From NCBI GenBank assembly GCA_032622095.1, contig CP136063.1:10271814-10335813 (forward strand): a stretch of 64,000 nt of DNA, written 5' to 3'. The translations under genes and the position numbers were made by a program. Of the stretch, positions 1 through 11,493 are shown one piece after another. The notes below the pieces were generated by a model, which made no database searches, was not told the origin of the DNA, and saw only the letters and a program-made list of their open reading frames with translations. The stretch's first letter is position 1. Every line of letters begins with the position of its first letter. The stretch is from Siphonodentalium dalli. Lineage: Eukaryota > Mollusca > Scaphopoda > Gadilida > Siphonodentaliidae.

Positions 1-392
1 AGTAAAAAAAAATGGTTGCTGGTGGCTATATGTTTTCCAATGAAATTCAAAAACATTTGATAGCTTCCATCTAGTGGATCAAGATTAATATGAATTTAAA
101 TTTGGTGATGATCGGATGAGAGAATTGGACTGTAGTGCTGCCAAAGGATTTAATCATGAAAACAGTAAAATCCAAGACAGCTGCCAGCCGACATGTTTTT
201 AGTGCCGAATGAGCCCAAAATGACTCGTTCCCATCTAGATGTCAATGTAAACAGCTATGACAAATTTCATAATGATCCGACCAAAAGTACCTGTAGCCTG
301 CGAAAAAGGAAATTGTTGACAGACACATGTAAACACGGACACCAAGCCATGGCAATAGCTCAAACTTTACAAAGTAAAGTTGAGCTAAAAAT
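1..392 (+). repeat. Dispersed repeat family A, copy 1
   Basis: This stretch shares a string of near-identical phrases with 6,866-7,375 and 7,533-8,449. They include 'aaaatccaaga(t/c)', 'ccaaaatgactcgttccca', 'gacaaatttcataatgat' and 'gccatggcaatagctca'. The shared order of modules shows an interspersed repeat, not a unique gene. The open frame over 193-567 lies largely inside this repeat, so it is not called as a gene. I cannot name the superfamily: no terminal inverted repeat or reverse transcriptase is visible in this copy. Confidence 0.75.
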
Positions 393-1160
393 AGTGGGAT
401 GGTGTTTTCATTTTATTTTATTTTTTCATTTTTTTTTATTTGCTCTTGGTCTCGTGTTAACCTCCAACATACATGGAAGTTGTAATTTAATCAACTATTT
501 AAATGACAGCTATAAAAAATATTCAAGATGGTGCCCTTTATTTAATCCTTTGCTAACTGGATACTAGCTGATGAGTAGTTACATGATTGCCATTTGTGGA
601 ACTTATTTATGAATATCCCTACTAGTACAAACGAATGCATGGGAATGCAAGGAGAAATCTCAGGAAATATTTTCTGCCTATCGTCTGCTCCTATTATTGT
701 AACATCCTCAGAAAAGAAGAATAGATTATTCTAATGAATAGCATGAGGATCAGCGAATAATTTTATCATCTTCTTAAATGTAGTGATCTACTGTATGTTG
801 TACATCTATGTGTATCAAGGATGGATCCTCCAGGAGATGTTTTGGCGATACCTGTTTTCTGACCATGATACATGTACATGTACAGTATGCCAAGGGCATA
901 TCTCGAAAGTTGATTTATGAATTGATTCCCAAAAAAAAAAAATTAGTAACTCTTTCCATATTAGTATAAAATTTCATTTACCCGATGACACAAATGATTT
1001 ATGACATTAACTGTTAAAACAATAATTATTTACAGTATTCTGGTACTCCACCGAGTTATTAATTAGACCCCCACCTCAATTTGAGGTAATATCTTGTTGT
1101 CGATCGGGTGGCAAAATTTGATATATAAAAAAGTTGCTAATAAAAGTTCCAACATGAAAC
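393..1160. other. Intergenic, no gene recognised
   Basis: AT-rich sequence with a T-rich tract near 415-440 and a poly-A run near 931-942. A 15-bp odd palindrome (acctcaatttgaggt) lies at 1,073-1,087. I see no coding exon, RNA gene or clear transposon end. Confidence 0.5.
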
Positions 1161-1705
1161 AACAAGAGCACACCGTCGGGGCGTGGGCACAATACACCCT
1201 TTCTAAAGCAAAGTGGGGCAAGGTTTAATTCATTTGTTTGAAACTTGGTTCAGTTCACTTGATTCAATCTAAAGTTATCATCTGGAAACCGCATATCAGG
1301 TAAAATCTGAGTCATAAAAGGGGCATAACTCAGTCAAAATCATGCGGACAAAACCCATATTCGAACTTGATCTATATTTTGGGGTGGTTAACTAACATAA
1401 TGAATTTGGTTCATTTCACTTAATTCAATCTCAAGTTATCATCCGGAATCCGCAAATCAGGTAAAATCTAAATCGAAAAAAAGGCATAACTCTGTCAAAA
1501 GCATGCGGACGAAACCCATATTAGAACTTGATCTGTGTTTTGGTATGGTAAACTAACATACCAAATTTGGTTCAGATCACTCGATTCAATCTAAAGTTAT
1601 CATTCGGAAACCAAATACGGATGGACAGACAGACGACCCTACGGATGGACGGACAACCCATTTCCATAATACGACCTTTTTTTCTTCAAAAGGGCGTATA
1701 AAAAA
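1161..1705 (+). repeat. Dispersed repeat family B, copy 1
   Basis: A module of roughly 190 bp is repeated inside this stretch. Its recurrent phrases are 'gcataactc(a/t)gtcaaaa', 'atgcggac(a/g)aaacccatatt', 'aacttgatct' and 'caatct(a/c)aagttatcat'. The same phrases recur at 6,121-6,506. Near the left end 'atacaccctttct' is a rough inverted match to 'aaaagggcgtat' at the right end, suggesting short inverted termini. The right end carries the run 'acggatggacggacaaccca'. It is probably a non-autonomous element. No protein is encoded. Confidence 0.75.
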
Positions 1706-2055
1706 GTTGGAAACTCTTGCAATCAACAGCGTTTAAACAGTGAAATTGACTTCATAAAGTTAAATGGAAAAAGGTACCGTACTGGTAGATATTTGTACCT
1801 AATGACATGAAGTCCAGAAACGAAATGTACGCTGGCAGTGGCCATGATTTATGAAAATTCTTAAAAATATATTTCATTTTAAAGTTTTTCTGAAAAATGA
1901 TATATACTAGTAGGTCCTTCCAATAGTCATAAGGGCTTATATTTGGGAATTTCTGAATGTTGATAATATCATAAAACAGGTGATATTGCTGAGAAAATGA
2001 GTGCTTTTGATCATATGGTAAACAAAATAATTTAATAAATAATATAAAGTTATTC
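1706..2055. other. Intergenic, no gene recognised
   Basis: AT-rich sequence between repeat family B and the hairpin at 2,056. It includes a purine-rich stretch and several ATG/TAA-dense segments, but nothing I can assign. Confidence 0.4.
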
Positions 2056-2212
2056 TACAATATTGTGTACAGTATGTATCTTTCTTGTACGAGTCCAGGT
2101 TGTGGTGAAAAGTCATATTGGACCAGACATGCAGTGTCTAGTCCAATATTACTTTTCACCACAACTTTGACGAGTACAAGAAAAAGACATACTGCATGTA
2201 CACAACATTGTA
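2056..2212. repeat. Long imperfect hairpin (foldback/MITE-like)
   Basis: The left arm (2,056-2,123) and right arm (2,141-2,212) are imperfect reverse complements, separated by a loop of about 17 bp. Arm segments include 'gtggtgaaaagtcatattgg' on the left and 'ccaatattacttttcaccac' on the right. The inner motif AAAAGTCATAYTGGAC also occurs at 2,464 and, inverted, at 2,490 and 2,540, so the hairpin seems to belong to a small repeat family here. It could be a foldback transposon or MITE. A small hairpin RNA is possible but unsupported. Confidence 0.7.
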
Positions 2213-2461
2213 TAATGACATTTTTATTATCCATCTGTATCCAAATTTTTGGAATAAAACTTTTATGGTTATTTTTGGTATTTGTCGGCACTTGATTCTC
2301 TATAAAAGCCTGTATTTGATCATCAGAATGCATGATTTGGAACAGTAAACACGGAAGTAAAAAAAAAAGCAATGCAGATGTGAAATATCTGCTGAATCCA
2401 CCCGAGTACATGTATTGCCATTGGCAATAGAGTTACTTCGTGATGTCAAAGAGTCCCGATT

Positions 2462-2560
2462 AAAAAGTCATACTGGACTCAATTGAGTCCAATATGACAT
2501 TTTTATCAGGACTCTGGTGACATCATAAACTTTCGTGAGTCCAATATGACTTTTTCTCAG
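2462..2560. repeat. Palindromic cluster of the GTCATAYTGGACTC motif
   Basis: A perfect 16-bp palindrome (ggactcaattgagtcc, 2,475-2,490) sits inside a longer inverted repeat covering about 2,462-2,504. A further inverted copy of the motif lies at about 2,537-2,557. The motif is the same as in the arms of the 2,056-2,212 hairpin, so these are probably ends of related elements. Confidence 0.6.
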
Positions 2561-2845
2561 ATTATCATGTGACAGCTTAAATTTGTCCAAGGGTTGGATA
2601 ATAATAAATCTTAAAAACGATTCCAACTTGAATGTTTTGAATACACATACATTTTAGTTGCATTGAATTGACAGAAAAGTGATAACTTGTATCTTCTGAA
2701 ACGATATATAAACTGAATCTGATGTGAATAAATTTTTCTGGAATGGATATTGTTCATTTAATTCTTCAAGGAACAATCATACTACATGAATATTCAGTTA
2801 TCAGTTTGAAACATATGAAAGAGCGCGCAATATGTTTTAACATAC

Positions 2846-4556
2846 CTGTACAAAACCTCAAAAAATTCCTCAATCTCTCACCATCACTCTTTTTGACAAA
2901 TTTTTTCAGATAGTCCACCACTTTGTGATCATCACTACTTAAACTGTCAAATACCAACAGCGCCAGTACTTGCTTTGGCTTTGGAGTCAGACCTGATATG
3001 AGATCATCAATGTCATTTGGTAACTGTTTGGCAAATTTGTTTAACACAACAGACCAACAATCTGCCACATATGCTGGTTCCTGTATGAGTTCCTTGTGTG
3101 CTATTTCAATTAAAATTTTCGACCAGTTGGAAGAATTAACTAATGACTTCACATCATGGTTGCTTAGGAAGTCCAAAAAGTCTTCATCATTGTAATCTTC
3201 AATTGGGTTCGTTATTAATTCTTTTTCTTGTTCTGGAATAAAGTCTTTGTAGCATTTGATGATGCACTCATCACTTATTGACTTTCCCAAAACATGTTGG
3301 AGAAATACTGGAGCAATTCTCACAGGGAAATACTTAACAACATTGAATCCAACTACCATGATCACAGCCACAAGAGGCCACTCTTGCCTCATATCATGTC
3401 TAATGACAGGTACTTTTAACAATCGCCCACTTGTCCCTTTGCTGTAAAAAGTGTCCCAATACTCAGTCAGAGCATCTCTTAAAACACCTCCATTATCCTG
3501 GCCTTTCTCTTCAGTTCCATTTGGCAGAACCATTGTTACAGCTATATCATTTGTATTTGCATTTATAATATCATTTTTCACAGCATTATTAAGTTCGTTG
3601 AACACGTGACCTCTGTGCAATCTTATCTCTGGTGGAAATTTGTTTTTAAGTCGATGGGAATCCAACACTGGTAAAGTTTCATCAAGTTCATCTATGTCAT
3701 TTTCACCCTCTCTTCTGCCAAATTCAACTGTACTATTTAGAGGTAGAGACGATTCCCTGATTGCAAACTGTAAAAGATCTTCGAAATCATTTGAGTCACT
3801 GAGTGAATCGATGTCGGGAAGATAGTCATCACTTAAACCAGACATGGCATCAGCAGAAGAATTCAAGTTTGTCTTGGGTGACGACTGTTCCTTTGAATGA
3901 ACACTTTTAGATGACACACTATCATCAGATTGCTTCACTTCACAACTTTGTTTCTTTGGTGAAACACTGAAACTTTCCTCCTCCTCCGAAGAATGCTTAT
4001 TGTTATTTGTTATTTCTTTTGAATATAAGTAAACCCGCACCATTTTCACCTTTGTTTCGTCATAAAGCCATGTCAGTGTTCTTTCACCTGGCAAATATCT
4101 TCCAGCAAAATCCCTCATAGAAAGTTCATGACAATCATGATCATTATCTGGAAAGAATAGTTTTGTACCAATGACTTTCATTTCAGTAACTGTTAAAGTT
4201 GGTTTGCCACTTAAGTGTCGTGTTCCACCCCCTACTTTCTCACGAATATACATGTACTCATCTTTTTTGTTGTCATAGACTTTCCACCCAAATTCATAGC
4301 GTCTTTCTTCTTTGGATGCATTTTTATTTCCAAATACGCCAAGTTTGATTTTTTTTTTACTGTTGAGCGATTCCGGAGCTTTCAGTTTTCTGCTTTCGAT
4401 TTTATCTTGTAAGCGCTGCTCTATGCTTTTCAGTCCTTCATCTTCAGCAGCAACTGAGGTTTCACAGAATTGACGAACAGCTATCCTATCCCCAAATTTT
4501 GGAATAAATAAGCTTAAGTCTTCTTCTGACATGGTCTGTACTATTTGTTCATCAAT
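2846..4556 (-). CDS. Internal exon of a SAM-like/HECT-like domain protein
   Basis: A single 1,711-bp coding exon, about 570 codons, open throughout. At its 5' end a pyrimidine tract and CAG stand directly before ATTGATGAAC. At its 3' end TACAG is followed by GTATGT, a consensus donor. It enters in phase 0 and leaves in phase 1, so it is an internal exon; an in-exon ATG lies 8 codons in. The first 20 or so residues (MSEEDLSLFIPKFGDRIAVR) resemble the end of a SAM-like domain. A Ser/Asp/Glu-rich linker follows around residues 200-290. From about residue 310 the protein matches HECT-like proteins related to vertebrate G2E3, with RLHRGHVFNEL, DNGGVLRDALTEYWDTFY, IAHKELIQEP and LRNFLRFCTG. The exon stops at the point where the C-lobe with the catalytic cysteine should begin. 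No such exon is seen downstream in 1-2,845, so ligase activity cannot be judged. The family call is from memory of motifs, not a search. Confidence 0.72.
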
Positions 4557-5156
4557 CTGAAAGTGAAAGAGATAAAATAAATTTCTTAAAGTCAATACTT
4601 TAACTCGCGGTTGGTAGATATCCGATCAGTCTTTTAAAAAGCATTGGTGGCTCATATAAGTTACAAATATTGACATTACAGACTCACCAAAGAGATAAAT
4701 AAAATTTAACATTTTACCTAAAGGGTATTTAATTAACTACCGAAAAACGACTGCTGTGTGTGCCAGCCTAGAACTTGTGGAGGATTTGTGTCAATGTTAG
4801 CCCAAACTACATTTCCAAATAACGATGGTTTTGTCTTGTTTTGTTTAATTTCGAGGAATCACACCGCATCAGATGAATTCAGCCCAAATATATTGACAGG
4901 TGCTAAGGGTCTGCCTATATACCGATCAATATAAAAGCGGTCCTCATAAAAGCCGAAAATTATTTCAAAATCAAGGCTGTGGAACAGCTGCAGAAAATGC
5001 ATTTTTACAGCGATAACGCTATGCCCACAAGAAAATTTGGTATTAAAAAGTTTATCATCTATTGCACAACACAAATCTATTAATTCGAGTGAAGCTTCAA
5101 TTAATGCACACATAGAGACCGATTAACCCACACATGCGAAGGCGCCACTAAACATG
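4557..5156. other. Probable intron or upstream region of the HECT-like gene
   Basis: The exon ending at 4,556 has a good acceptor, so transcription on the minus strand should extend into this region. I could not find a convincing upstream exon. A minus-strand open frame of 84 codons (4,859-5,113) has no recognisable domain and no clear splice framing, so it is left uncalled. Confidence 0.4.
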
Positions 5157-5762
5157 AACTAGAGGTGTGACTGTCCAAATGGGACTATGGATACCCCCCT
5201 GTTTTTAAAATACTAAGATGTTTCACATGTCAGTAAACATTTAGTTAAAATAATAAAATAACAGTTCCCATTGCAGGTGTACAGCCATAACCCTAATCTT
5301 AAACCTATTGACCGAAAAATGTAGGAATAAAAGCTTGGACAAAATTATGCATGTTGCGAAAAAATTTCTAAGTCGAAAAAGGGGAATAACTCCATACAAA
5401 AAATGTCGGACAGACGTCATAATCGCAGGTTCCCATGGTACTAAATATCAGTGCCAAGATTAAAAAACATTGACCGAAAAATGTAGGAATAAAAGCTCGG
5501 ACAAAATTATGCATGTTGCAAAAAAATTTCTAAGTCGAAAAAGAGGGGATAACTCCACCAAATAAAGTCCGACAGACGTCATAATCGCAGGTGCACAGGT
5601 TCCGATGGTGGTTGATGTCTGTGCCAAGTTTCACGGAAATTGATAAAAAAAACGACTGAGAAAAACTCCGGACAAATTTGTGTCCACGGACGGACGACAG
5701 ACGACAGACAGACAAGCCGACTCCAGTATACCCCCCCTAACTTCGTTGCGGGGGGTATAAAT
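5157..5762 (+). repeat. Dispersed repeat family C
   Basis: Near-terminal sequences are inverted: 'atacccccc' at about 5,190 and 'ggggggtat' at about 5,750. The interior holds two tandem copies of a module of about 165 bp with phrases 'ttgaccgaaaaatgtaggaa', 'acaaaattatgcatgttgc' and 'cagacgtcataatcgcaggt'. A run of 'gacagacagac' type precedes the right end. No protein is encoded. Layout parallels family B (tandem modules, GACGGAC-like run, inverted ends), so the two may be related non-autonomous DNA elements. Confidence 0.7.
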
Positions 5763-6120
5763 AGACTCGATGTTTACAATAACAGGATTGATTTCATTCA
5801 ATAATCTCCAAACGGTATATCTAGTTTCAATCGTAGTTACACGTCACACCGCCCCCCACCATTTGCCAATTGTACATCATTCTTTGCTGCTGCCATATTG
5901 CAACTGCTGAATTTGTACTTTTGTCCTGGGAGTGTTTTGGACGGGTCAAATCGTGACCTCGACCTGACCTTGACCTTCAAAATGGTCAATTCAAGGTTAA
6001 ATAGCGCAATTCGCCGAAAAGCAGAGGGGAACAGCCACGACGAAGTCGGGTCCACCAGCTAGTCTGATATATATTTTGGGACTTCTGTTTTTTTATATGA
6101 ACGACCCACAAAAAAAAAGA
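5763..6120. other. Intergenic, no gene recognised
   Basis: Moderate GC content with the short repeated phrase 'gacctcgacctgaccttgac' near 5,955. Minus-strand open frames of 72 and 62 codons overlap each other here and show no domain. Confidence 0.4.
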
Positions 6121-6506
6121 ATTTCCAATTAAGCAATCCAAACTTGAGTTATCATCCGGAAAGTTGGAAACCAAAGAAAAAACAAGAAAAATTTAATTTT
6201 CTAAGTCGAAACGCCCATAACTCTGAGAAAAATCATCGGATTAAACTAACATACCACATTTGGAAACCACAAATCAGGTAAAATTTAAGTAAAAAAAGGG
6301 GCATAACTCAGTCAAAATCATGCGGACGTCGGACGAAACCCATATTCGAACTTGATCTGTATTTTGGTGTGCTAAACTAACATACCAAATCTGGTTCAGT
6401 TCACTCGATTCAATCTAAAACCAAAATACCAAATACGGACAGACGACGGACGGACGGACAACCCATTTCCATAATACGACCTTTTTTTCAAAAGGGCGCA
6501 TACAAA
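6121..6506 (+). repeat. Dispersed repeat family B, copy 2 (shortened)
   Basis: Shares with 1,161-1,705 the phrases 'gagttatcatccggaaa', 'gcataactcagtcaaaatca', 'aacccatattcgaacttgat' and the right end 'acaacccatttccataatac' followed by 'aaaagggcgcat'. It is shorter because one internal module is reduced. Confidence 0.75.
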
Positions 6507-6634
6507 TTGGAAAACATGATTGAAATGAAAGTGAAATGGCTGGGTCTCAGAGAGGTGTACAGTGCACTACAGGCCATCAGGGCCTAGGTTATCGAAGACG
6601 CCGAATCACAGTTACTGGAAAAAAAGTCCCAAAC

Positions 6635-6730
6635 ATAAGGTTTTAATCAAATTTATAGATTGGTATCCTAATTTAAAGATTCTTTATATAATATTAGGAT
6701 ACCGATTTTTAAATTTGATTAAAACCTTAT
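6635..6730. repeat. Hairpin with 38-bp arms
   Basis: The left arm 6,635-6,672 (begins ataaggttttaatcaaattt) and right arm 6,693-6,730 (ends aaatttgattaaaaccttat) are near-perfect inverted repeats with a 20-bp spacer. It is AT-rich. It could be a small foldback element or a precursor hairpin; nothing in the sequence decides. Confidence 0.75.
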
Positions 6731-6865
6731 CTTTGGAATGTTATTAAGAGTCAGTCTCAGAAGTGTGCTTTTTATGGGAAATGCTTCAATTTTTTAATAA
6801 GAGCATCGCTAGGGCGTGGCAAAATATGCCCTTTTAAATAGACATTTTGAATTACCTCAAAATAT

Positions 6866-7375
6866 AATGAAAGTGTCAATGACACTGTAGCTCAATTTGT
6901 AAAGGGAATAATTTCATGTGTTACAGTCAATGGAGTGATTAGGAATGTGGAAAGTTGAAAGGCCTAGTTATGCAAAGAGTAAAATCCAATATGGCCGCTG
7001 GCAGCAATGTTTTGTTGCCGAATGACCCCAAAAAGACTCGTTCCCATTTACATGTCAATATTAACAGCCATGACAAATCTCATAATGATCAGACGAACAA
7101 TTCGACCTGTAGCCTGTGCTAATGGATTGAATTTTTAAATCAAAGATGGCCGCTGGTGGCCATAATTTTTTGCCGAATGACCCCAAAATGACTCGTTTCC
7201 CATCTAGATGTCAATGTCAACAGCCATGATAAATTTCATAATGATCCGACCAAAGGTACGACCTGTAGCCCGTGCTAAAGGAAATTGTTGACGAGTCACG
7301 CACACACACATGCACACACGGCCGACGGATACCAAGCCATGGCAATAGCTCATACTTTACAAAGTTTGCAAAGCT
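6866..7375 (+). repeat. Dispersed repeat family A, copy 2
   Basis: Begins with 'atgaaagtgtcaatgacact' and ends with 'gccatggcaatagctcatac'. It carries two tandem inner modules, each with 'atggccgctgg' followed by 'actcgtt(t)ccca'. The start phrase is shared with copy 3 at 7,533. Confidence 0.8.
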
Positions 7376-7532
7376 AATAATACTTGGAGCTTACATTTGA
7401 AAAAAATCTGAAAAATATATACCCCTAAATTTAAATGCCAAAATGCGGTCATATTCTAAGTTGAATAAAAGGTCGGACTACCACAGTGTCCCCCGAAAAC
7501 GTGGCAAGCCGAAGCCGCTTTGTTAAAGAAAT

Positions 7533-8449
7533 TAAAATGAAAGTGTCAATCACACTGTAGCTCAACTTGGAAAGAGAATAAATTAATGTATTATACAGTC
7601 AATGGAGCGATTAGGAATGTGGAAAGTTGAATGTCTAATACTAGTTTATCAACATGAAGAGATATATATATATAAAAGTAAAATCTAAGATGGTGGCTGG
7701 CGGCTATGTTTTCCAATTAAATTCAAAAGCATTTGATAGCTTTAGTCATGCAAATAGTAAAATCCAAGATGGCTGTCGGCGACCATGTTTTTTACTCGTT
7801 CCTATCTACATGTCAATATTAACATCCATGACAAATTTCATGATGATCAGACAAACAGTACGACCTGTAGCCCGTGATAATAGATTGAATTTTGAAATCC
7901 AAGATGGCCGCTGGCAGCCATGTTTTTTGTCCGAATGACCCCAAAATGACTCGTTCCCATCTATATTCCAATTTCACATAGCTGTGAAAATTTTATGATG
8001 ATCAGGCTAAAGGTACGACCTGTAGCCCGTGCTAAAGGATTTAGTCATACAAAGAGTAAAATCCAAGATGGCTGCTGGCGGCCATGTTTTTGGGCCAAAT
8101 GACCCCAAAATTACTCGTTCCCATCTACATGTCAATAACAACATCCATGACAAATTTCATGACGATCAGACAAACAGTACGGCCTGTAGCCTGTGCTAAA
8201 GAATTGAATTTTGAAATCCAAGATGGCCACTGGCGGCCATGTTTTTTTCCCGAATGAACCCAAAATGACTCGTTCCCATTTACATGTCAATGTCAACAGC
8301 TATGACAAATTTCATAATGATCCGACCAAAGGTACGACCTGTAGCCCGTGCTAAAGGAAATTGTTGACGCATCACGCACACACACAAGGACGACGGACGA
8401 CAAAGCCATGGCAATAGCTCAAACTTTCCAAAGTAAAGTTGAGCTAAAA
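7533..8449 (+). repeat. Dispersed repeat family A, copy 3 (expanded)
   Basis: The longest family A copy in the window. The inner module 'aaatccaagatggc...' occurs about five times, at intervals of roughly 130-160 bp. It starts with 'atgaaagtgtcaatcacact' and ends with 'gccatggcaatagctcaaac'. Copy length varies with module number, so the family expands by internal tandem duplication. Open frames inside it (for example 7,654-7,938) are repeat sequence. Confidence 0.8.
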
Positions 8450-8529
8450 AGGGCCCCGTAACTGATGTAAAAATAATTGGAAGGAACCCATATTCGAACT
8501 TGACCTGTACCGTTAGCTGGAAAATACAC

Positions 8530-8980
8530 ACTGTATACACCCGTCATACACTTCTGCATTATCAAAGGATCTTACAAAAACACCAAGTCATTACTCCACA
8601 TCCCATTGGATTTAATCTGATAGAGGTGTGAACAATAAGTGGCACATCCTTTGATTTTATTGATTTGAAATTTTGAAACCTCTTTGACTGACCCAACAAC
8701 TAAGAATAGAATAAGATGTATATAATTCAGAACAACATTAACACAGTGTATACTATTATACATCTTTATTATTTAAGAAACTGGACAAATTATAAAAGCA
8801 CAGATGTGCTTGAGTATCTTCTCCTATTCTACAGGATAGAAAGACATGATTCTATTCACCTTCCAAGAGCTCAAAAATAGGGGTGGGCTTATCCACGAGG
8901 ACCAGCCCATGTTTTGTTTAGGGTTAAAACACAGACTGGGCTTATCTTCGAGGATGGGCTTACTGACGGGTGTGTACAGT
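8530..8980. mobile_element. Candidate small inverted-terminal element
   Basis: A 17-bp terminus at 8,530-8,546 (actgtatacacccgtca) is matched in inverted orientation at 8,964-8,980 (tgacgggtgtgtacagt). The interior of about 420 bp encodes nothing recognisable. It has two near copies of a 'gggcttatc(c/t)(a/t)cgagga' phrase near the right end (about 8,888 and 8,939). No target-site duplication is obvious, so the call is tentative. Confidence 0.4.
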
Positions 8981-9008
8981 ACCAACTTTAGTTCAGATTA
9001 AATAATCC

Positions 9009-9108
9009 NNNNNNNNNNNNNNNNNNNNNNNNNNNNNNNNNNNNNNNNNNNNNNNNNNNNNNNNNNNNNNNNNNNNNNNNNNNNNNNNNNNNNNNNNNNN
9101 NNNNNNNN
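9009..9108. other. Assembly gap (100 Ns)
   Basis: Exactly 100 consecutive Ns, the usual placeholder for a scaffold gap of unknown length. Features on the two sides may not be truly adjacent. Confidence 0.98.
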
Positions 9109-9554
9109 ACTACTACATTTATTGTATCGGCTTCCTGTAAATAATTATGATTTTCTAAACAGGTAGCTATAAAACGCATTCCAGTTGTTGTCTTTCACTC
9201 TAACCCTGTGGGTATTAAACATGGAGTTATACATTACATAATCCAACCCCTCACTCGGTAAAATAAATCGTAAGATAAGACACACATCTCGATCGATACC
9301 TATGTCGCCCAGTGACGTCTCTGGATCATATTGATACATTTTGATACGCTGAACGTATCATACGCATGGGGAATTTAACGCAGTATTAGGGACTCCTAAA
9401 TACGCTACCGGTTAAAATATTGCATTGCGGCTGGGCCAACTGCGTGTTGGCGAGTGTTGCAATTAGAAATTTTTGACAATTTTCGACGCCATAGCAGGGG
9501 TTGGGGGAAACTGCAGACACGGGGTGGGAAAAACTGTTTTATTCGGTTTGGGTA
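9109..9554. other. Intergenic after the gap; unassigned minus-strand open frames
   Basis: Two overlapping minus-strand open frames (9,145-9,339, and one running into the gap from 9,179) look moderately protein-like. I recognise no domain, and they are in different frames. A possible acceptor (ttatttacag, minus strand) precedes the one that runs into the gap. They could be exon pieces of a gene cut by the gap; evidence is weak. Confidence 0.25.
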
Positions 9555-9646
9555 CCCCCCCCCCCAAAACAGCCTATAACTGCAGTTTTATTTCACTGTC
9601 CATGTATTTGGCCCCCCCCCCCCCCCCAAACCCCCCACCCCCCCCC
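9555..9646. repeat. Poly-C tracts
   Basis: Cytosine runs at about 9,555-9,565, 9,612-9,627, 9,631-9,636 and 9,638-9,646 stand just before the zinc-finger pseudogene. On the minus strand these are G-runs that could form a quadruplex. Lengths in such tracts are prone to sequencing error. Confidence 0.8.
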
Positions 9647-9656
9647 AGAAAAATAA

Positions 9657-10379
<723 letters not shown>

Positions 10380-10380
10380 A

Positions 10381-10910
10381 TTGGCTGCCACTCTGGCCCA
10401 CCCCTCGCTCGTCGACACTCTATCCCATGGGCCAGAGTGTTGACGAGCGAGAGGTGGGCCAGAGTGGCAGCCCAGAACCGGCTCGTCGACACTCTGGCCA
10501 TGGGACAGAGTATCGACGAGCGAGGGGGTTTGGGGCCAGAAAAAAGCCAAACCCCGAGCGAGGGTTGGGCCAGAAAAAAAATACAAACCCCTCGCTCGGG
10601 GGCCACTCTGGCCCATGGGCCAGAGTGGTCCCGAGTGAGGGATGGTGAGAGTGACAGCCCGGACCGGGCGATGGGCCACTGTGGCCCATGGCCCCGAGCG
10701 AGGGGTGGGCCAGAGTGCCAAGTCATGGGACCCTGGCACTCTGGCCCACCCCTCGATCGGGGCCTCCGGTCCTGGGCTGCCATTCTGGCCCACCCCCTCG
10801 CTCGGGGCCACTCTGGCCCATGGGCCACAGTGGGCCCCGTGCGATGGGTTTGGATTCTTTTCTGGCTTCCCCCCTCGCTCGGGATGGGCCAGAGTGACAG
10901 CCCAGGGTCG
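10381..10910. repeat. GC-rich block of nested palindromes
   Basis: About 530 bp assembled from a few short modules in both orientations. CTCGCTCG or CGAGCGAG occurs about ten times. 'actctggcccatgggccaga' forms perfect or near-perfect palindromes at several places, and 'gggccagagtggcagccca' alternates with its complement. Composition is far more GC-rich than the flanks. Open frames on both strands here are by-products of the palindromes (repeated LWPTPRSGP-like peptides) and are not genes. The block starts two bases after the stop of the zinc-finger pseudogene. Confidence 0.85.
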
Positions 10911-11493
10911 GTCCAGAGGTTGTGTTAGATTCCAAAGATAAAGGTGAGCGCTTCGAAGGGGTTTTGACAGAAAAGAGCATAATTTACTAATGTATCGTTT
11001 TTTTTCACGGATTCTAATGCCAGTGTGGTAAGCGAAGGGCGTCTCCCTTCGCGGGACACACTGAACTTAGAAACTGAGCAAACAATCGAAGCATTAGTAA
11101 ATTGTGCTACTTTACCAGTGCATTTTTTAACAAAAGCGAAAGTCTTCGAATAAATTCGAGGACGCTAGCGTTGTAAAATGTACTCGTAGAAGTTACCTTT
11201 CAGTGAAATATGTTGTGAGATAATGGTAAAATGGTCCATATAAAACTTCTCCGAGTCAAATCGTTTTATTCGTAGAATTTGTCTGCAATGAAAGTTTTAC
11301 TGAATGAAACTTAAATTTACCCCGAAATTCCAAATGCAATCAACTAAGATTGTGTTTTTCTCAAGAACTGATATCTGAATTTTCTCCGAACTACTGCCAC
11401 AGCATACTTTAAATAGGCATTGCCTATCATATACATCTTCCATTGGTTGGTATAACTTCTAAATTGACTACATGTACATGTACTTTTATCTAA
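10911..11493. other. Intergenic, no gene recognised
   Basis: Holds a 15-bp inverted repeat (cataatttactaatg at 10,978-10,992 and its near complement at 11,092-11,106) around a segment with a local 'cgaagggcgtctcccttcgc' hairpin near 11,034. No coding exon is evident. Confidence 0.5.

Noticed and set aside
193-567. 124-codon plus-strand frame
   Set aside because: Lies largely in dispersed repeat family A, whose other copies do not keep the frame.
2055-2411. Minus-strand 118-codon frame as the missing C-terminal exon of the HECT-like gene
   Set aside because: It crosses the hairpin at 2,056-2,212 and lacks any C-lobe pattern or splice acceptor at the right phase.
9145-9339. Minus-strand 64-codon frame beside the scaffold gap as an exon
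   Set aside because: Looks somewhat protein-like, but no domain recognised, no clear splice framing and the gap removes the context.
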